Positions 1 to 8,277 of a stretch of DNA of 64,000 bases are shown in pieces (position 1 is the stretch's first letter; each line of letters starts with the position of its first letter). The notes beneath the pieces are model-generated. The model searched no databases and was not told the DNA's origin. It worked only from the letters and a program-made list of their open reading frames with translations. Source of the stretch: Enterococcus mundtii (GTDB taxonomy: Bacteria > Bacillota > Bacilli > Lactobacillales > Enterococcaceae); contig NZ_AP019810.1 of NCBI RefSeq assembly GCF_013394305.1, positions 1,743,501 to 1,807,500 on the forward strand. Direction: 5' to 3'. The position numbers were made by a program, and so were the translations under genes.

Positions 1-1308
1 ATCGTGGCAGGTTATGGTTCTAAACTGATGGTTGGTCGTTTTCCAATCGCTGTTTTAGAAGTCAAAATGGACCCGTTGCTTGTCGATGTGAATGTTCATC
101 CAACGAAGCAAGAAGTTCGTCTATCGAAGGAAAAAGAATTGACTGAATTGATTGCACAAGCGATTCAACAAGCACTAAGTCAAGAAAATCTGATTCCTAG
201 TGCAGCAGACAATTTACGTTTCAAGAAAAAAATCGCCGATCAACCTAAAACGGAACAAATCGAAATCGATCTTTCTTATGCGTTTGAGGAACCACCAAAG
301 AAACCCCAAAGTTTAAATTTCGATCGCCAGACAGGTACATTTTACGTTGAAGAAAATCCACAAAAATCAACCTATCCTGTTGATAAGTCTGTGGAAAATG
401 TTGAAAACTCTTCTGTTTTTTCTGAAGATACACTGAATTATCCAGAAAAAGAGGAAAAAACGGTGGATAACTCTGGTGAAAGTGTTGATAACTTTGTAGA
501 AAAACTAGTGGATAACTTTCAACAAAATCATTTATCCACTGTTGATAACTACTCAGTACAAGAAGAACGAACAGCATCAGTAGAAGAGAAAAGCATAGAG
601 GAAGAACCAAGATTTGAGCAAGAAGAAACCAAGTTGCATCCCGAGTTTGACATGAGTCAAGATAGCCGAATGTTGGAGAAAGCAATCAGTAAAGTCGAGC
701 AGGAAGTACCAACACAACGCTTCCCACATCTTGAATATTTTGGCCAAATGCATGGAACCTATTTATTTGCTCAAAGCAATGAAGGCTTATACATCATTGA
801 CCAACATGCTGCGCAAGAGCGGATCAAATATGAATATTTCCGTGAAAAAATCGGCGATGTTTCAGATGATTTGCAAGAATTACTCGTGCCTTTTGTTTTA
901 GACTATCCTAATAGTGATGCAATCAAGCTAAAAGAGAAGAAAGAACTATTGGAAGAGGCAGGCATTTATCTGGAAGAATTTGGTCAGAATAGTTTTATCG
1001 TGCGAGCGCATCCGACATGGTATCCAAGTGGGGAAGAAGAATCGATCATTCAAGGGATGATCGACATGTTATTGACAACGGGTGAAGTAAGTGTGAAGAA
1101 ATTCAGAGAAGCCACAGCAATCATGATGAGCTGTAAACGCTCGATCAAAGCGAATCACTACTTGAACGAAGCACAAGCGAGGGTCTTATTAAAAGACTTA
1201 GCAAAATGTGAGAATCCATTCAACTGCCCTCATGGTCGTCCGGTATTGATCCACTTTACGAATTCCGACATGGAACGAATGTTTAAACGAATCCAAGATC
1301 CGCATTGA
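1..1308 (+). CDS. mutL: DNA mismatch repair protein MutL, 3' part
   Basis: The reading frame is open from the first base, so only the C-terminal about 435 residues are in the window. The visible N-terminal piece (GYGSKLMVGRFPIAVLEV, then VNVHPTKQEVRLS) is the end of the GHKL ATPase/transducer domain. A long acidic linker with recurring VDN units follows, then the dimerisation/endonuclease domain. That domain carries DQHAAQERIKYE, the DQHA(X)2E(X)4E metal site typical of nicking MutL proteins, plus SCKRSIKANH and CPHGRP. The protein couples MutS mismatch recognition to strand nicking. mutS is expected just upstream, outside the window. maf follows 28 bp downstream. Confidence 0.96.
   Translation: MVAGYGSKLMVGRFPIAVLEVKMDPLLVDVNVHPTKQEVRLSKEKELTELIAQAIQQALSQENLIPSAADNLRFKKKIADQPKTEQIEIDLSYAFEEPPKKPQSLNFDRQTGTFYVEENPQKSTYPVDKSVENVENSSVFSEDTLNYPEKEEKTVDNSGESVDNFVEKLVDNFQQNHLSTVDNYSVQEERTASVEEKSIEEEPRFEQEETKLHPEFDMSQDSRMLEKAISKVEQEVPTQRFPHLEYFGQMHGTYLFAQSNEGLYIIDQHAAQERIKYEYFREKIGDVSDDLQELLVPFVLDYPNSDAIKLKEKKELLEEAGIYLEEFGQNSFIVRAHPTWYPSGEEESIIQGMIDMLLTTGEVSVKKFREATAIMMSCKRSIKANHYLNEAQARVLLKDLAKCENPFNCPHGRPVLIHFTNSDMERMFKRIQDPH
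378..548. repeat. Cluster of DnaA-box-like nonamers inside the mutL linker
   Basis: Seven nonamers each match TTATCCACA, on one strand or the other, at 8 of 9 positions: 378-386, 438-446, 462-470, 483-491, 507-515, 532-540 and 540-548. Several coincide with the codons of the repeated Val-Asp-Asn units of the MutL linker. They could bind DnaA, or they could be a by-product of a repetitive coding sequence. Confidence 0.3.
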
Positions 1309-1336
1309 TCCGCGAGATTCGGAAAGGAAGTTTTTG

Positions 1337-1900
1337 ATGAAAATAGTATTGGCTTCACAGTCGCCTAGAAGAAAAGAATTACTCGGAAGATTAGTGCCAG
1401 CATTTTCGATCCAACCGGCAGATATTGATGAAACGCCTAAGCTAAAAGAAGACCCAGTTGCTTATGTCCAACGAATGGCAGCAGAAAAAGCAGCTGTTGT
1501 ACAAAATAATGAAGAAACGTTAGTCATTGCTAGTGATACTACCGTAGTTCTAGGAAACGAAATCCTTGGTAAACCGGAGGATGATGAAGAGGCAAAACGG
1601 ATGTTACGCAAATTCAGTGGTACGACACACGACGTCTACACAGCCGTCGTAATAACTGATGGGACGCAAGAAGAGTGCATCCTTTCCCAAGCATCAGTCA
1701 CTTTTTATGAATTGACCGATGAAGAGATCGAGCGCTATCTAGCAACTGGCGATCACCGTGATAAAGCTGGGGCGTACGGCATTCAAAGTTACGCAGGGGC
1801 TTTCGTAGAGTCGATTTCTGGCGATTACTATAGTATTGTCGGCTTTCCGATTGGCGCAGTCAATCAGGCGTTGAAAAAATGGCCAGATCTTTTGTCCTAA
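1337..1900 (+). CDS. maf: Maf-like nucleotide pyrophosphatase
   Basis: The product is about 187 residues, full length for the Maf/YhdE family, which hydrolyses dTTP/UTP or modified nucleotides and is linked to septum inhibition. The N-terminal SQSPRRKELL motif and the later SDTTVVLG and DKAGAYGIQ motifs are the family signatures. ATG at 1337 is chosen because GAAAGGAAG lies just upstream; an in-frame TTG immediately precedes it. It probably forms an operon with mutL. A strong terminator follows at 1935. Confidence 0.94.
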   Translation: MKIVLASQSPRRKELLGRLVPAFSIQPADIDETPKLKEDPVAYVQRMAAEKAAVVQNNEETLVIASDTTVVLGNEILGKPEDDEEAKRMLRKFSGTTHDVYTAVVITDGTQEECILSQASVTFYELTDEEIERYLATGDHRDKAGAYGIQSYAGAFVESISGDYYSIVGFPIGAVNQALKKWPDLLS

Positions 1901-1934
1901 AATCGTGGACAACTGTATTTAGGTGAATAAAATT

Positions 1935-1979
1935 AAAAACACATGATCCGAGTAGCAAGAAACGGATCATGTGTTTTTT
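1935..1979 (+). terminator. Rho-independent terminator after maf
   Basis: ACACATGATCCG and CGGATCATGTGT form a perfect stem, flanked by A-rich and T-rich tracts. It can work in both directions, but only the mutL-maf unit ends here. Confidence 0.9.
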
Positions 1980-2074
1980 CTGGTTACATTAGTTCATGAC
2001 CTAGAGTCAAGCGTATCTGCTAGAAGCTATAAAAAAACATGGTAAACTTAATCTAGTTGAAGGGAGTGGACGAA

Positions 2075-3019
2075 GTGATTACAACGGATAAGTTTTATCA
2101 TGGTGAAACGAAAAAAGCGCCGTTCTTTGAAGGTTGGTATTTTAAGCATCAAATCGGCGATGAAGTCTACGCATTTATTCCGGGTTACTCCATTGGAGAA
2201 CAAGGAGAAAAGTGCCCGTTTATCCAAGTGATCAATCATGAGTCTTCGGAAGTCTTTCATTTTGATCGTGAAGTCTTCATGGCAAGCGAAGATCGTTTAT
2301 TTGTGAAAATCGGTGAGAATACATTTAGTGAGGAAGGAATCACACTAGCTTTACGTAGCCCCTCATTGACGATTGAAGGAACGATTTCTTATGGAGAGTT
2401 TACTCCGTTAAAAAGGAGTCGCTATGCCCCGAGTATCATGGGACCTTTCTCTTATTTATCTTTTATGGAATGCTATCACGGAATTTTAAGCATGAAGCAT
2501 TCGTTAGAAGGAACGTTGAGTTGGAACGGTCAATTGATTGATTTTACAAATGGAATCGGATATTTAGAAAAGGACTGGGGAAGTTCCTTTCCCGCAACCT
2601 ATTTATGGGTCCAATGCAATCAGTTTAGCGATTCGGATGCTCGCTTTTTCTTTTCCGCAGCAGAGATCCCGTTTTTAGGTTTTCGTTTTTTAGGAATCAT
2701 TTCGATTTTGCAAGTCGGTGGGGAAGAATATCGCTTATCCACGTATGATGGAGCTAAAATTTCGGAGATTTTCCGTGAAGAGGAGCATCTGATCATTCGA
2801 ATACAGCAAAAAAATATTGAACTAGAAATGCAAGTGTTAGCAAAAGAAGGGCATGCGTTGATGGCGCCACAACAAGGTCAAATGAGTCGGATCATCCGTG
2901 AAAAAGCGAGTACAGAGATGACCTTGATTGTCCGAGAAAACAAGCAAGAAATCTTTCATCAAAAGGGGAAGGCTGCTGGTTTTGAAGAAGTGGGCAATCT
3001 CCATGGGCACGAGTATTAA
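2075..3019 (+). CDS. Tocopherol cyclase-like family protein
   Basis: The product is about 314 residues with no signal peptide. Motifs FFEGWYFKHQ near the N-terminus, GIGYLEKDWGSSFP in the middle and YLWVQCNQF match the beta-sandwich family named after plant tocopherol cyclase, found in many Firmicutes with unknown substrate. Start GTG at 2075 is preferred because AAGGGAG lies 9 bases upstream; a TTG at 2057 is in frame but lies upstream of that site. The enterococcal role is unknown: tocopherol synthesis is not expected here, so a lipid or pigment-like ligand is inference. The terminator downstream is split by an insertion sequence. Confidence 0.75.
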   Translation: MITTDKFYHGETKKAPFFEGWYFKHQIGDEVYAFIPGYSIGEQGEKCPFIQVINHESSEVFHFDREVFMASEDRLFVKIGENTFSEEGITLALRSPSLTIEGTISYGEFTPLKRSRYAPSIMGPFSYLSFMECYHGILSMKHSLEGTLSWNGQLIDFTNGIGYLEKDWGSSFPATYLWVQCNQFSDSDARFFFSAAEIPFLGFRFLGIISILQVGGEEYRLSTYDGAKISEIFREEEHLIIRIQQKNIELEMQVLAKEGHALMAPQQGQMSRIIREKASTEMTLIVRENKQEIFHQKGKAAGFEEVGNLHGHEY

Positions 3020-3132
3020 GGATCTTGATCATATAAAAGTTATAGCGCACCTTCAAAAATAAGCCTGAACCTCCAGAAATTAGAACAATTTCGGCTCTTT
3101 GTCAATAAGGACTGATGAGTTGTGCAAAATCA

Positions 3133-3174
3133 AATCTGGGTCAGAATGAACCTCATTCTGGCTCAGATTTTTTG
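3133..3174. terminator. Terminator at the left end of the insertion sequence
   Basis: AATCTGGGTCAGAATGA pairs with TCATTCTGGCTCAGATT through a few GU pairs and is followed by a T-run on the plus strand. It ends just outside the transposase stop codon, so it can stop the transposase transcript and shield the gene from outside reading. Confidence 0.75.
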
Positions 3175-4470
3175 TTATCTTACTTTGATTAATTGATTGA
3201 TCAAAAAGATTCTAATTCTCATGTTCTCGAATGATTTAAATCCGTAGGATACTCGTTTCATTGTCTTTATGTGGGTATTCTTCGCTTCTATTTTTCCATT
3301 GGAATAAGGATAGATCATTGCGTTGGTGATGCCTTCTTCATAGGTCAGAAGGTTTTGAAGCTTTTCCCGAAAGCTGTCATCCAACGTTTCGGGAAGTTCT
3401 GCTAATAAGGAGAAAAATAAGTCAGGGTCTTTGTCTCGAAAGGCTTCAACTAATTCATGAAAAAAGGGATACGCCTCCTTTAGGGGCGTAGAAAACTCAA
3501 GCAATCGATCAATCATCATTGCTTCAGTAAGAAATGGGTATTTTGGTGCTCGGAAACTTTTCCATGTTTTGTATTCATAATGGTTGATGTTTGCACGATT
3601 TTTTAGCAAAAAGCGCCAGTTCTTTTTCAGTTTTTCTGCCTGGCTTTTCTGTCCTGCTTTACGAAGTTCATTCATTTCACGGATACGCAACTCATTGAAC
3701 GCTTGATTCATGTGTTTGACAATATGAAACCGATCAATCACTATTTTCGCATTTGGCAGAACACGTTTGGTGAGCTGGAAGTAGGCGGCGTTCATGTCTG
3801 TCACCAAGAATTCTACTTCTTCTGGATTGGTACACTTTAAGAAATAGCTTGTTAATCGAGGTAATTTACGCGTAGGCAAAACATCTATTAATTTTCCTGT
3901 TTCGCCATCTGCGCAAATAAAGCTCATTTTATCTTCTATGGAAGCATGCGAACGAAATTCATCAACCATCAATACTCTTGGGAGAATCTTCTTAGATTGC
4001 TTTGGTAAATAGCTTTTAAACTCTTTCAATGTACGAATAACAGTGGTCAAAGATACCTGACAGCTTTTCGCAATAAAAGATAAAGATACTTTTTCAGTCA
4101 GTAAAGAAGCAATTTTATATCTAACATGATTTGCGATTGAATGTCTGGATTGGACAAAATAACTTTGAGCAGTCCAATGGGTTCGGCAGTTTTTACAGGT
4201 ATAGCGCTGCTTTTTTAGGCGCATAACCAAAGGCATATGATTGTATTGTTCAAAACGGACAATCGTTTCTTTTTTTCCATTTTTCACTATAATTGCTTTC
4301 CCGTTTCCATCTACCACAGTAGAACCACAACTTCTACAAGCACGAGGAGTAGGTGAGAGAACAGCATCGACGACCAACGTCTTTTTCTTCTGAAGGGTCT
4401 CGTAAGAGACCTCTGTAATCATCAAATCTTTCTCTATTATTCTCAGCATTTTTTTGATAGAATCATTCAT
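3175..4470 (-). CDS. ISL3 family transposase
   Basis: The product is 431 residues, full length for the family. The N-terminal zinc-finger region has RACRSCGS and YTCKNCRTHW (two CxxC pairs), then a helix-turn-helix near SLSFIAKSCQVSLTTVIRTL. The DDE-type catalytic domain has LMVDEFRSH, VTDMNAAYFQL and VIDRFHIVKHMNQAF, and ends in YSNGKIEAKNTHIKTMKR. Terminal repeats and the target duplication flank it. It catalyses cut-and-paste movement of its own element. No frameshift is visible. Confidence 0.95.
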   Translation of the reverse strand: MNDSIKKMLRIIEKDLMITEVSYETLQKKKTLVVDAVLSPTPRACRSCGSTVVDGNGKAIIVKNGKKETIVRFEQYNHMPLVMRLKKQRYTCKNCRTHWTAQSYFVQSRHSIANHVRYKIASLLTEKVSLSFIAKSCQVSLTTVIRTLKEFKSYLPKQSKKILPRVLMVDEFRSHASIEDKMSFICADGETGKLIDVLPTRKLPRLTSYFLKCTNPEEVEFLVTDMNAAYFQLTKRVLPNAKIVIDRFHIVKHMNQAFNELRIREMNELRKAGQKSQAEKLKKNWRFLLKNRANINHYEYKTWKSFRAPKYPFLTEAMMIDRLLEFSTPLKEAYPFFHELVEAFRDKDPDLFFSLLAELPETLDDSFREKLQNLLTYEEGITNAMIYPYSNGKIEAKNTHIKTMKRVSYGFKSFENMRIRIFLINQLIKVR

Positions 4471-4557
4471 ATAGCATATCGTCCTCTCAGTTGTTTATTT
4501 TGTGGTGATTTAATCATACTAGAGAACGATATGTTTTTTAATACCTAAAATGAAAAT

Positions 4558-4591
4558 GGGACTGAAGAATCAATTCTGATTCATCAGTCCC
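4558..4591. terminator. Stem-loop at the right end of the insertion sequence
   Basis: GGGACTGA and TCAGTCCC pair, with GAATCA/TGATTC extending the stem. It lies upstream of the transposase on the outer edge of the element. It could block incoming transcription or sequester the transposase start signals; it has no long T-run. Confidence 0.5.
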
Positions 4592-4664
4592 ATAAATTAT
4601 AGAGCCACAATTTCCGGAGGTTCAGGCTTATTTTTCGGAGCGATGTGATTTTATCACATTCGAC

Positions 4665-5111
4665 TTATTCGACAATTGATTTATATTCACTGTAACCAGC
4701 AGCATCCATTTCTTCATAAGGGATAAACTTCAAGGCAGCAGAGTTGATGCAATAGCGTAAGCCACCTTTATCTGCGGGTCCATCATTAAAAACATGTCCA
4801 AGATGGGAGTCGGCTTCATTACTTCTTACTTCGACTCGGTGCATCCCGTGAGAAAAATCCGCTTTTTCTTTGACGTCTTTTCTGCTGATGGGTTGGCTGA
4901 AAGCTGGCCAGCCACAGCCTGCATCATATTTCTCTGCAGAACTGAAAAGCGGTTCGCCGCTGACAATATCGACATAGATCCCTTTTTCATAAAAATCGTC
5001 GTATTCTCCAGTAAATGGACGTTCTGTGGCGTTTTCTTGTGTCACTGCATAAGAAATCGGAGATAATGTTTCTTTTAAGTCCTCTTTGTTTGTGTCGGTT
5101 GGTTTACTCAT
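4665..5111 (-). CDS. msrB: Peptide-methionine (R)-S-oxide reductase MsrB
   Basis: The product is 148 residues. It reduces the R-sulfoxide of methionine in proteins, using thioredoxin. Family motifs are [11 protein letters not shown] (Cys66), HMG-like [19 protein letters not shown] and the catalytic RYCINSAAL (Cys121). The two CxxC pairs that bind zinc in many MsrB proteins are absent, which makes this the zinc-free form. Cys66 is a possible resolving residue. AAGGGGGC precedes the ATG. Its downstream terminator arm has been separated from its partner by the insertion sequence. Confidence 0.95.
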   Translation of the reverse strand: MSKPTDTNKEDLKETLSPISYAVTQENATERPFTGEYDDFYEKGIYVDIVSGEPLFSSAEKYDAGCGWPAFSQPISRKDVKEKADFSHGMHRVEVRSNEADSHLGHVFNDGPADKGGLRYCINSAALKFIPYEEMDAAGYSEYKSIVE

Positions 5112-5257
5112 TGATACAGCCCCCTTTGTCTCCTAATCATACTGCCATCTGAAATAGAAGCAAACAATCTGCTTTAAGTAGGGAGGATAGCCTAGCAATT
5201 TAGCGGAAATTTAACGAACAGGTTTTACTTGCTACCTAATTACGTTGAGCTACTGGG

Positions 5258-5628
5258 CTTTTTCACAACCTTGATAAACGGTGTTCGAAAAGCTGACCTT
5301 CAATATTAAGCTAAAAAATTTGAAAAATATGAGAAGCTATTTTTCAATTTCCTATCTTACTGTTCAGGTCAGGACGCTTTTCTTACAACCTTGATAAACG
5401 GTGTTCAAGAAGCAACACTTCGGTCACAAGCCAAAAAAATCAAAAATGAAACAGCCATTTTCGATTTTTCTGTCTTCTGCCTTAGTGTTAATCGCTTCTT
5501 TCACAACCTAGATAAACGGTGTTCGAAAGCCAACTCCTTCAATAGTAAGTCAAAACGTGAAAAAATATGAGAAGCTATTTTCTCACGTTCCGTCTTACTA
5601 CTCGGAGCTGAACGGCTTTCTCACAACC
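5258..5628. repeat. Three tandem 120-bp units, each a long imperfect hairpin
   Basis: A conserved linker (CACAACCTTGATAA...CGGTGTTC) recurs at 5264, 5384 and 5502, and its first bases recur at 5622, giving periods of 120, 118 and 120 bp. Between linkers, each unit folds on itself: GAAAAGC...GCTTTTC, GAAGC...GCTTC and GAAAGCC...GGCTTTC close the three stems. Inner helices (for example AACACT/AGTGTT in unit 2 and AGTAAG/CTTACT in unit 3) differ in sequence but keep pairing. The last linker copy supplies the stop codon of treR. No reading frame of note lies inside. Confidence 0.75.
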
Positions 5629-6334
5629 TTCTTCTTCGTGCAAATTCCACGAACCGGAATTTGTCGAGGCGGTGGATCGATTCAGTGTATTCGAAGCATT
5701 CAGTATTTTCTAAATAAACGAGGCCACGGACAATTACGACATAAGGATCGTCATGGAGGTCCATCGACTCTGAAATACTGGCATCGATTGGTTCGACAGT
5801 GATTTCTTTTTGGGCATAGGCAATGGAGAGATCTAGCTCATTTTCAAAGTATTCATAAATCGAATTGGCTGCTTGTTCCTTGGTTAAAGTAGGTACGGTT
5901 TCTTTTAATAAATAATCCCGATCTAAAATCACGACTTCGCCATTGATTTTTCTTTGGCGGACTAAATGCCAGACAGGTGTATTGACTGCCCAGCCAGTTA
6001 CTTTGTGTAATTCGTTGTCGACTACAGTTTCTTCAAGTGTTTTTACGATCGTTTCACTCGGGATATGTTGATTTTCTTGGAGTTCCTTATAACTTGTTAG
6101 TCCAGCAATCGGGAAATCAAAACGATTTCGGTCTAAAACGATCGATCCTTTTCCTTGTTTCTTTTGAATATATCCTTCTGTCGTCAATAGATTAAGTGCT
6201 TTACGAATTGTTTCCCGTGAAACACCATAAATTTTGATCAATTGATTTTCACTGGGTAGTAAAGTATGAGGAGGATACTCTTTGTCTAAGATTTTCTTTT
6301 CTAAGTCTAAAAAAATTTCATTGAATTTGTTCAT
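5621..6334 (-). CDS. treR: Trehalose operon repressor TreR (GntR family)
   Basis: The product is about 237 residues. The N-terminal winged helix-turn-helix (LLPSENQLIKIYGVSRETIRKAL) is followed by a UTRA ligand domain ending in YTESIHRLDKFRFVEFARR, very like Bacillus TreR, which senses trehalose-6-phosphate. ATG at 6334 is chosen over an upstream in-frame codon because AGAGGAACG lies next to it. It is divergent from treB, but an IS607-like element now separates the two genes by about 1.9 kb. The final codons and stop lie within a copy of the 120-bp repeat linker. Confidence 0.9.
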   Translation of the reverse strand: MNKFNEIFLDLEKKILDKEYPPHTLLPSENQLIKIYGVSRETIRKALNLLTTEGYIQKKQGKGSIVLDRNRFDFPIAGLTSYKELQENQHIPSETIVKTLEETVVDNELHKVTGWAVNTPVWHLVRQRKINGEVVILDRDYLLKETVPTLTKEQAANSIYEYFENELDLSIAYAQKEITVEPIDASISESMDLHDDPYVVIVRGLVYLENTECFEYTESIHRLDKFRFVEFARRRRL

Positions 6335-6374
6335 CGTTCCTCTGCTACACAAAATATAGACAAAAATACCTATA

Positions 6375-6518
6375 TCGAGATTTCTCTACCACTCACGTAG
6401 GTAGAATTACTGTTTCACCGAACGCCGCCTCGTCACTTCGACACTACTACGGTTTGTCTCGTTCTCCACAGTCGTTGATTCCCGACTAAGCCATCGGTAC
6501 ATATACAAAGTTGCGTGC
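6375..6518 (-). ncRNA. Probable omega RNA (TnpB guide RNA) region
   Basis: This stretch directly follows the tnpB stop and has no coding frame. On the minus strand it contains GGGAATCAACGACTGTGGAG and, further on, CGAAGTGACGAGGCGGCG, a string of short complementary segments of the kind seen in the right-end RNA scaffolds of TnpB elements. In this family the guide is the sequence immediately past the element end, which here would be treR upstream DNA. The exact 3' end is not determined. Confidence 0.45.
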
Positions 6519-7711
6519 TTATGCAATCACATTGTATTCCTTCACATCTTTCAAATTCATGCTTGCGTTATAATCTCTATCTGCTACGTACCCACAGTTC
6601 TCACAACGATAGGTACGCTCTGATAGCTTTAAAGCTACTTTCTTATGCCCACATTCATGACATAATTTCGAGCTAGGATAGAATCGATCGGCCAGTCTTA
6701 ACTCAATAGTAGAGACTTTACATTTGTCTGCTAATTTTTTACGAAAAGCATAGAAAGATTGCTCTCTCACAGCTTTTGAAAGATGCCGGTTTTTCATCAT
6801 CCCCTTGACATTCAAATCTTCAATTGTGATATAAGCTGGTTTGGTTTTTACTAGCTCTAACACAATTTTATTCACTCTGTCCCTACGGATATCTGTCAAC
6901 CGTTTATGAAGTTTTTGTACTTTCAAGACTTGTTTTTCAATATTTTTGCGAGTAGCTTCTCCTCTCTTTGATTGTTTTTCGTTGACACGCTTTTTTTCGC
7001 TTTCGTATTTCCTCGACAGCTTGCGTTGTTGTCGTTTTAATTGTTTTTCGATTTTACGAATTTTTCCTGATTTATTGATATTTTTATAGGTTTTCCCCGT
7101 GGAAAGAATCGCAAAATCTTTTAATCCTAAGTCGATACCCACGCCTTCGGTAGGAGTATCGTTCAGTACTTGAGCGGTACAGTCCTGTTCCACGATGACC
7201 GACAGGTAGTACCGGTTTGCTTGTTGGCTGATTGTGCCACTCTTTATGCTATGTTTGTCATCGTGTTTAGGAATATAGCCTTTTTCGTTCAGTTTTACCC
7301 AATTCAAAGAGGGAACTTTTATCCGATGACGCTCACAACGGATGATTGTCTTTTTATCGTTCTTCACGAAATACATCGATACATCTTGGTGCTTCTTCTT
7401 TTTAAATTTAGGAAAATTAGCTTTTCCTTGAAAAAAATTTCTAAAGGCTTTTTCTGTCTCCATAATCGCGTGTTTCGTTGACTTCGCATAAACAGCTTTG
7501 ATCCACAGCTTGTCTGGATGGTTGGGAATGTAGTCGTTATTCAACCACTTTGAAAAATCTATACCTGAGACAAATTTCCCACCTGATTTATAGACTTCTT
7601 GGTTGTGGTAAATATAAAAGTTCTTTACAAAACGAGCAACACCAATGGTTCGATTAATGATTTTTTTTGTTCTTCTGTTGGAAGAATTTCTGTTTTGTAC
7701 GCCACTAACAT
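6519..7711 (-). pseudogene. tnpB: TnpB RNA-guided nuclease gene with a frameshift
   Basis: From ATG 7711 (preceded by GAAGGTG) the frame reads MLVAYKTEILPTEEQKK, the usual TnpB start, then breaks at an A8 run (T8 at 7661-7668). Adding one A would join it to NRTIGVARFVKN and give about 397 residues. The remaining frame, open from 7763, keeps all three RuvC acidic residues (GIDLGLKDFA, ITIEDLNVKG, DRDYNAS) and a C4 zinc finger (CHECG, CENCG). The first strand of the RNA-binding N-terminus is lost, so activity is doubtful unless the missing base is a sequencing error. Confidence 0.8.
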
Positions 7712-7740
7712 CTTTATCACCTTCAATCTCTTTATTATAC

Positions 7741-8115
7741 TTATCTATCTTTAAATGTGACATAAATGGCGTCTACATTCTTCGCCATTACTTCGTCTAA
7801 CAACAGATTCCATGTTTTACACTTGTAATTAAGACCACTGCCAATATCCACGATTACATCATCTAAAATTATGCCTTTTACATTTGCATATTTTCTCAAA
7901 AACTCAACTTGATTTTTCAAGTCATCTGTTTGTCCGACATTAGACACTCGAGCGTAAGCAATGTGCTTTTTGCCACTTGTATTATCGCCTTTGATGTAAG
8001 TTAAATAGTGATCTTCCGTGTAATATTTTCGATTTTTTGGTGTCCGATGTGCGTTTAACGTGCAATCGTTCGTTCTTCGCTTATAAACTATACTACAGCT
8101 ATATGGAGATTTCAA
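7741..8115 (-). pseudogene. Truncated IS607-type serine recombinase
   Basis: The surviving piece has the end of a MerR-like DNA-binding domain (AHRTPKNRKYYTEDHYLTYI) and a serine-recombinase core with AYARVSNVGQTDDLKNQ, where the Ser of ARVS is the nucleophile. It continues through DIGSGLNY and then stops at VTFKDR, the point where intact enzymes continue for about 70 residues. The helix-turn-helix start is also missing. Both ends are therefore lost, and an internal deletion has joined it to the tnpB leader. Confidence 0.75.
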
Positions 8116-8190
8116 ACTGGACTTGGATAGAAGGAAGATGTTTCTACGACAAAGATAATAACGATTACAAGTTATTTATGTTTTTAGCAT

Positions 8191-8256
8191 AAAACGCTTG
8201 CAATTTGTTGAGAAAAACATTATAGTGTGAGTACAAAGTAACTTGTATAAACAAGT
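8191..8256 (+). promoter_or_regulatory. treB promoter with cre-like site and TreR operator
   Basis: A promoter is visible as TTGCAA (8198-8203), a 17-bp spacer and TATAGT (8221-8226). A CcpA cre-like sequence overlaps the -35 element: on the minus strand TGCAAGCGTTTTAT matches the core at all but the last two positions. ACTTGTATAAACAAGT (8241-8256) is an inverted repeat resembling Bacillus tre operators. Together they suggest trehalose induction and glucose repression. Confidence 0.6.
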
Positions 8257-8277
8257 CAAATGAAAGGGGTTTATGTT

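Larger units (their letters stand above)
3093..4606 (-). mobile_element. Complete ISL3-family insertion sequence with 8-bp target duplication
   Basis: The ends read GGCTCTTTGTCAATAAGGAC on the left and, inverted on the right, GGCTCTATAATTTATGGGAC. Both then continue with TGATGA. The bases flanking the element are ACAATTTC at 3085-3092 and ACAATTTC at 4607-4614, an exact 8-bp direct repeat, as expected for ISL3. One intact transposase gene fills it. The intact ends, duplication and open frame suggest a recent, potentially mobile copy. Confidence 0.92.
3055..4635. terminator. Bidirectional terminator interrupted by an ISL3 element
   Basis: The 20-base arm at 3055-3074 (AAAAATAAGCCTGAACCTCC) is perfectly complementary to the arm at 4616-4635. 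Removing the insertion sequence and one target copy rejoins them as a hairpin of about 26 bp with A-rich and T-rich flanks and loop AGAAC. This was the shared terminator of the convergent tocopherol-cyclase-like gene and msrB. The two arms are now 1.5 kb apart. Confidence 0.8.
6360..8150 (-). mobile_element. Decayed IS607-type element (serine recombinase + TnpB)
   Basis: The element contains a truncated serine-recombinase gene followed by tnpB, the IS607 order, and a structured tail beyond the tnpB stop. IS607 elements make no target duplication and have no inverted repeats, so the ends given are approximate. It inserted between treR and the treB promoter. Both protein genes are damaged, so it is probably immobile. 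Confidence 0.7.

Noticed and set aside
5258-5628. CRISPR-like array (constant linker, variable bodies)
   Set aside because: Linkers are 120 bp apart, the variable parts are self-complementary, and no cas genes are near. It is a hairpin repeat family, not CRISPR.
7170-7481. 103-codon frame opposite tnpB
   Set aside because: Shadow of the tnpB coding sequence with no start signals.
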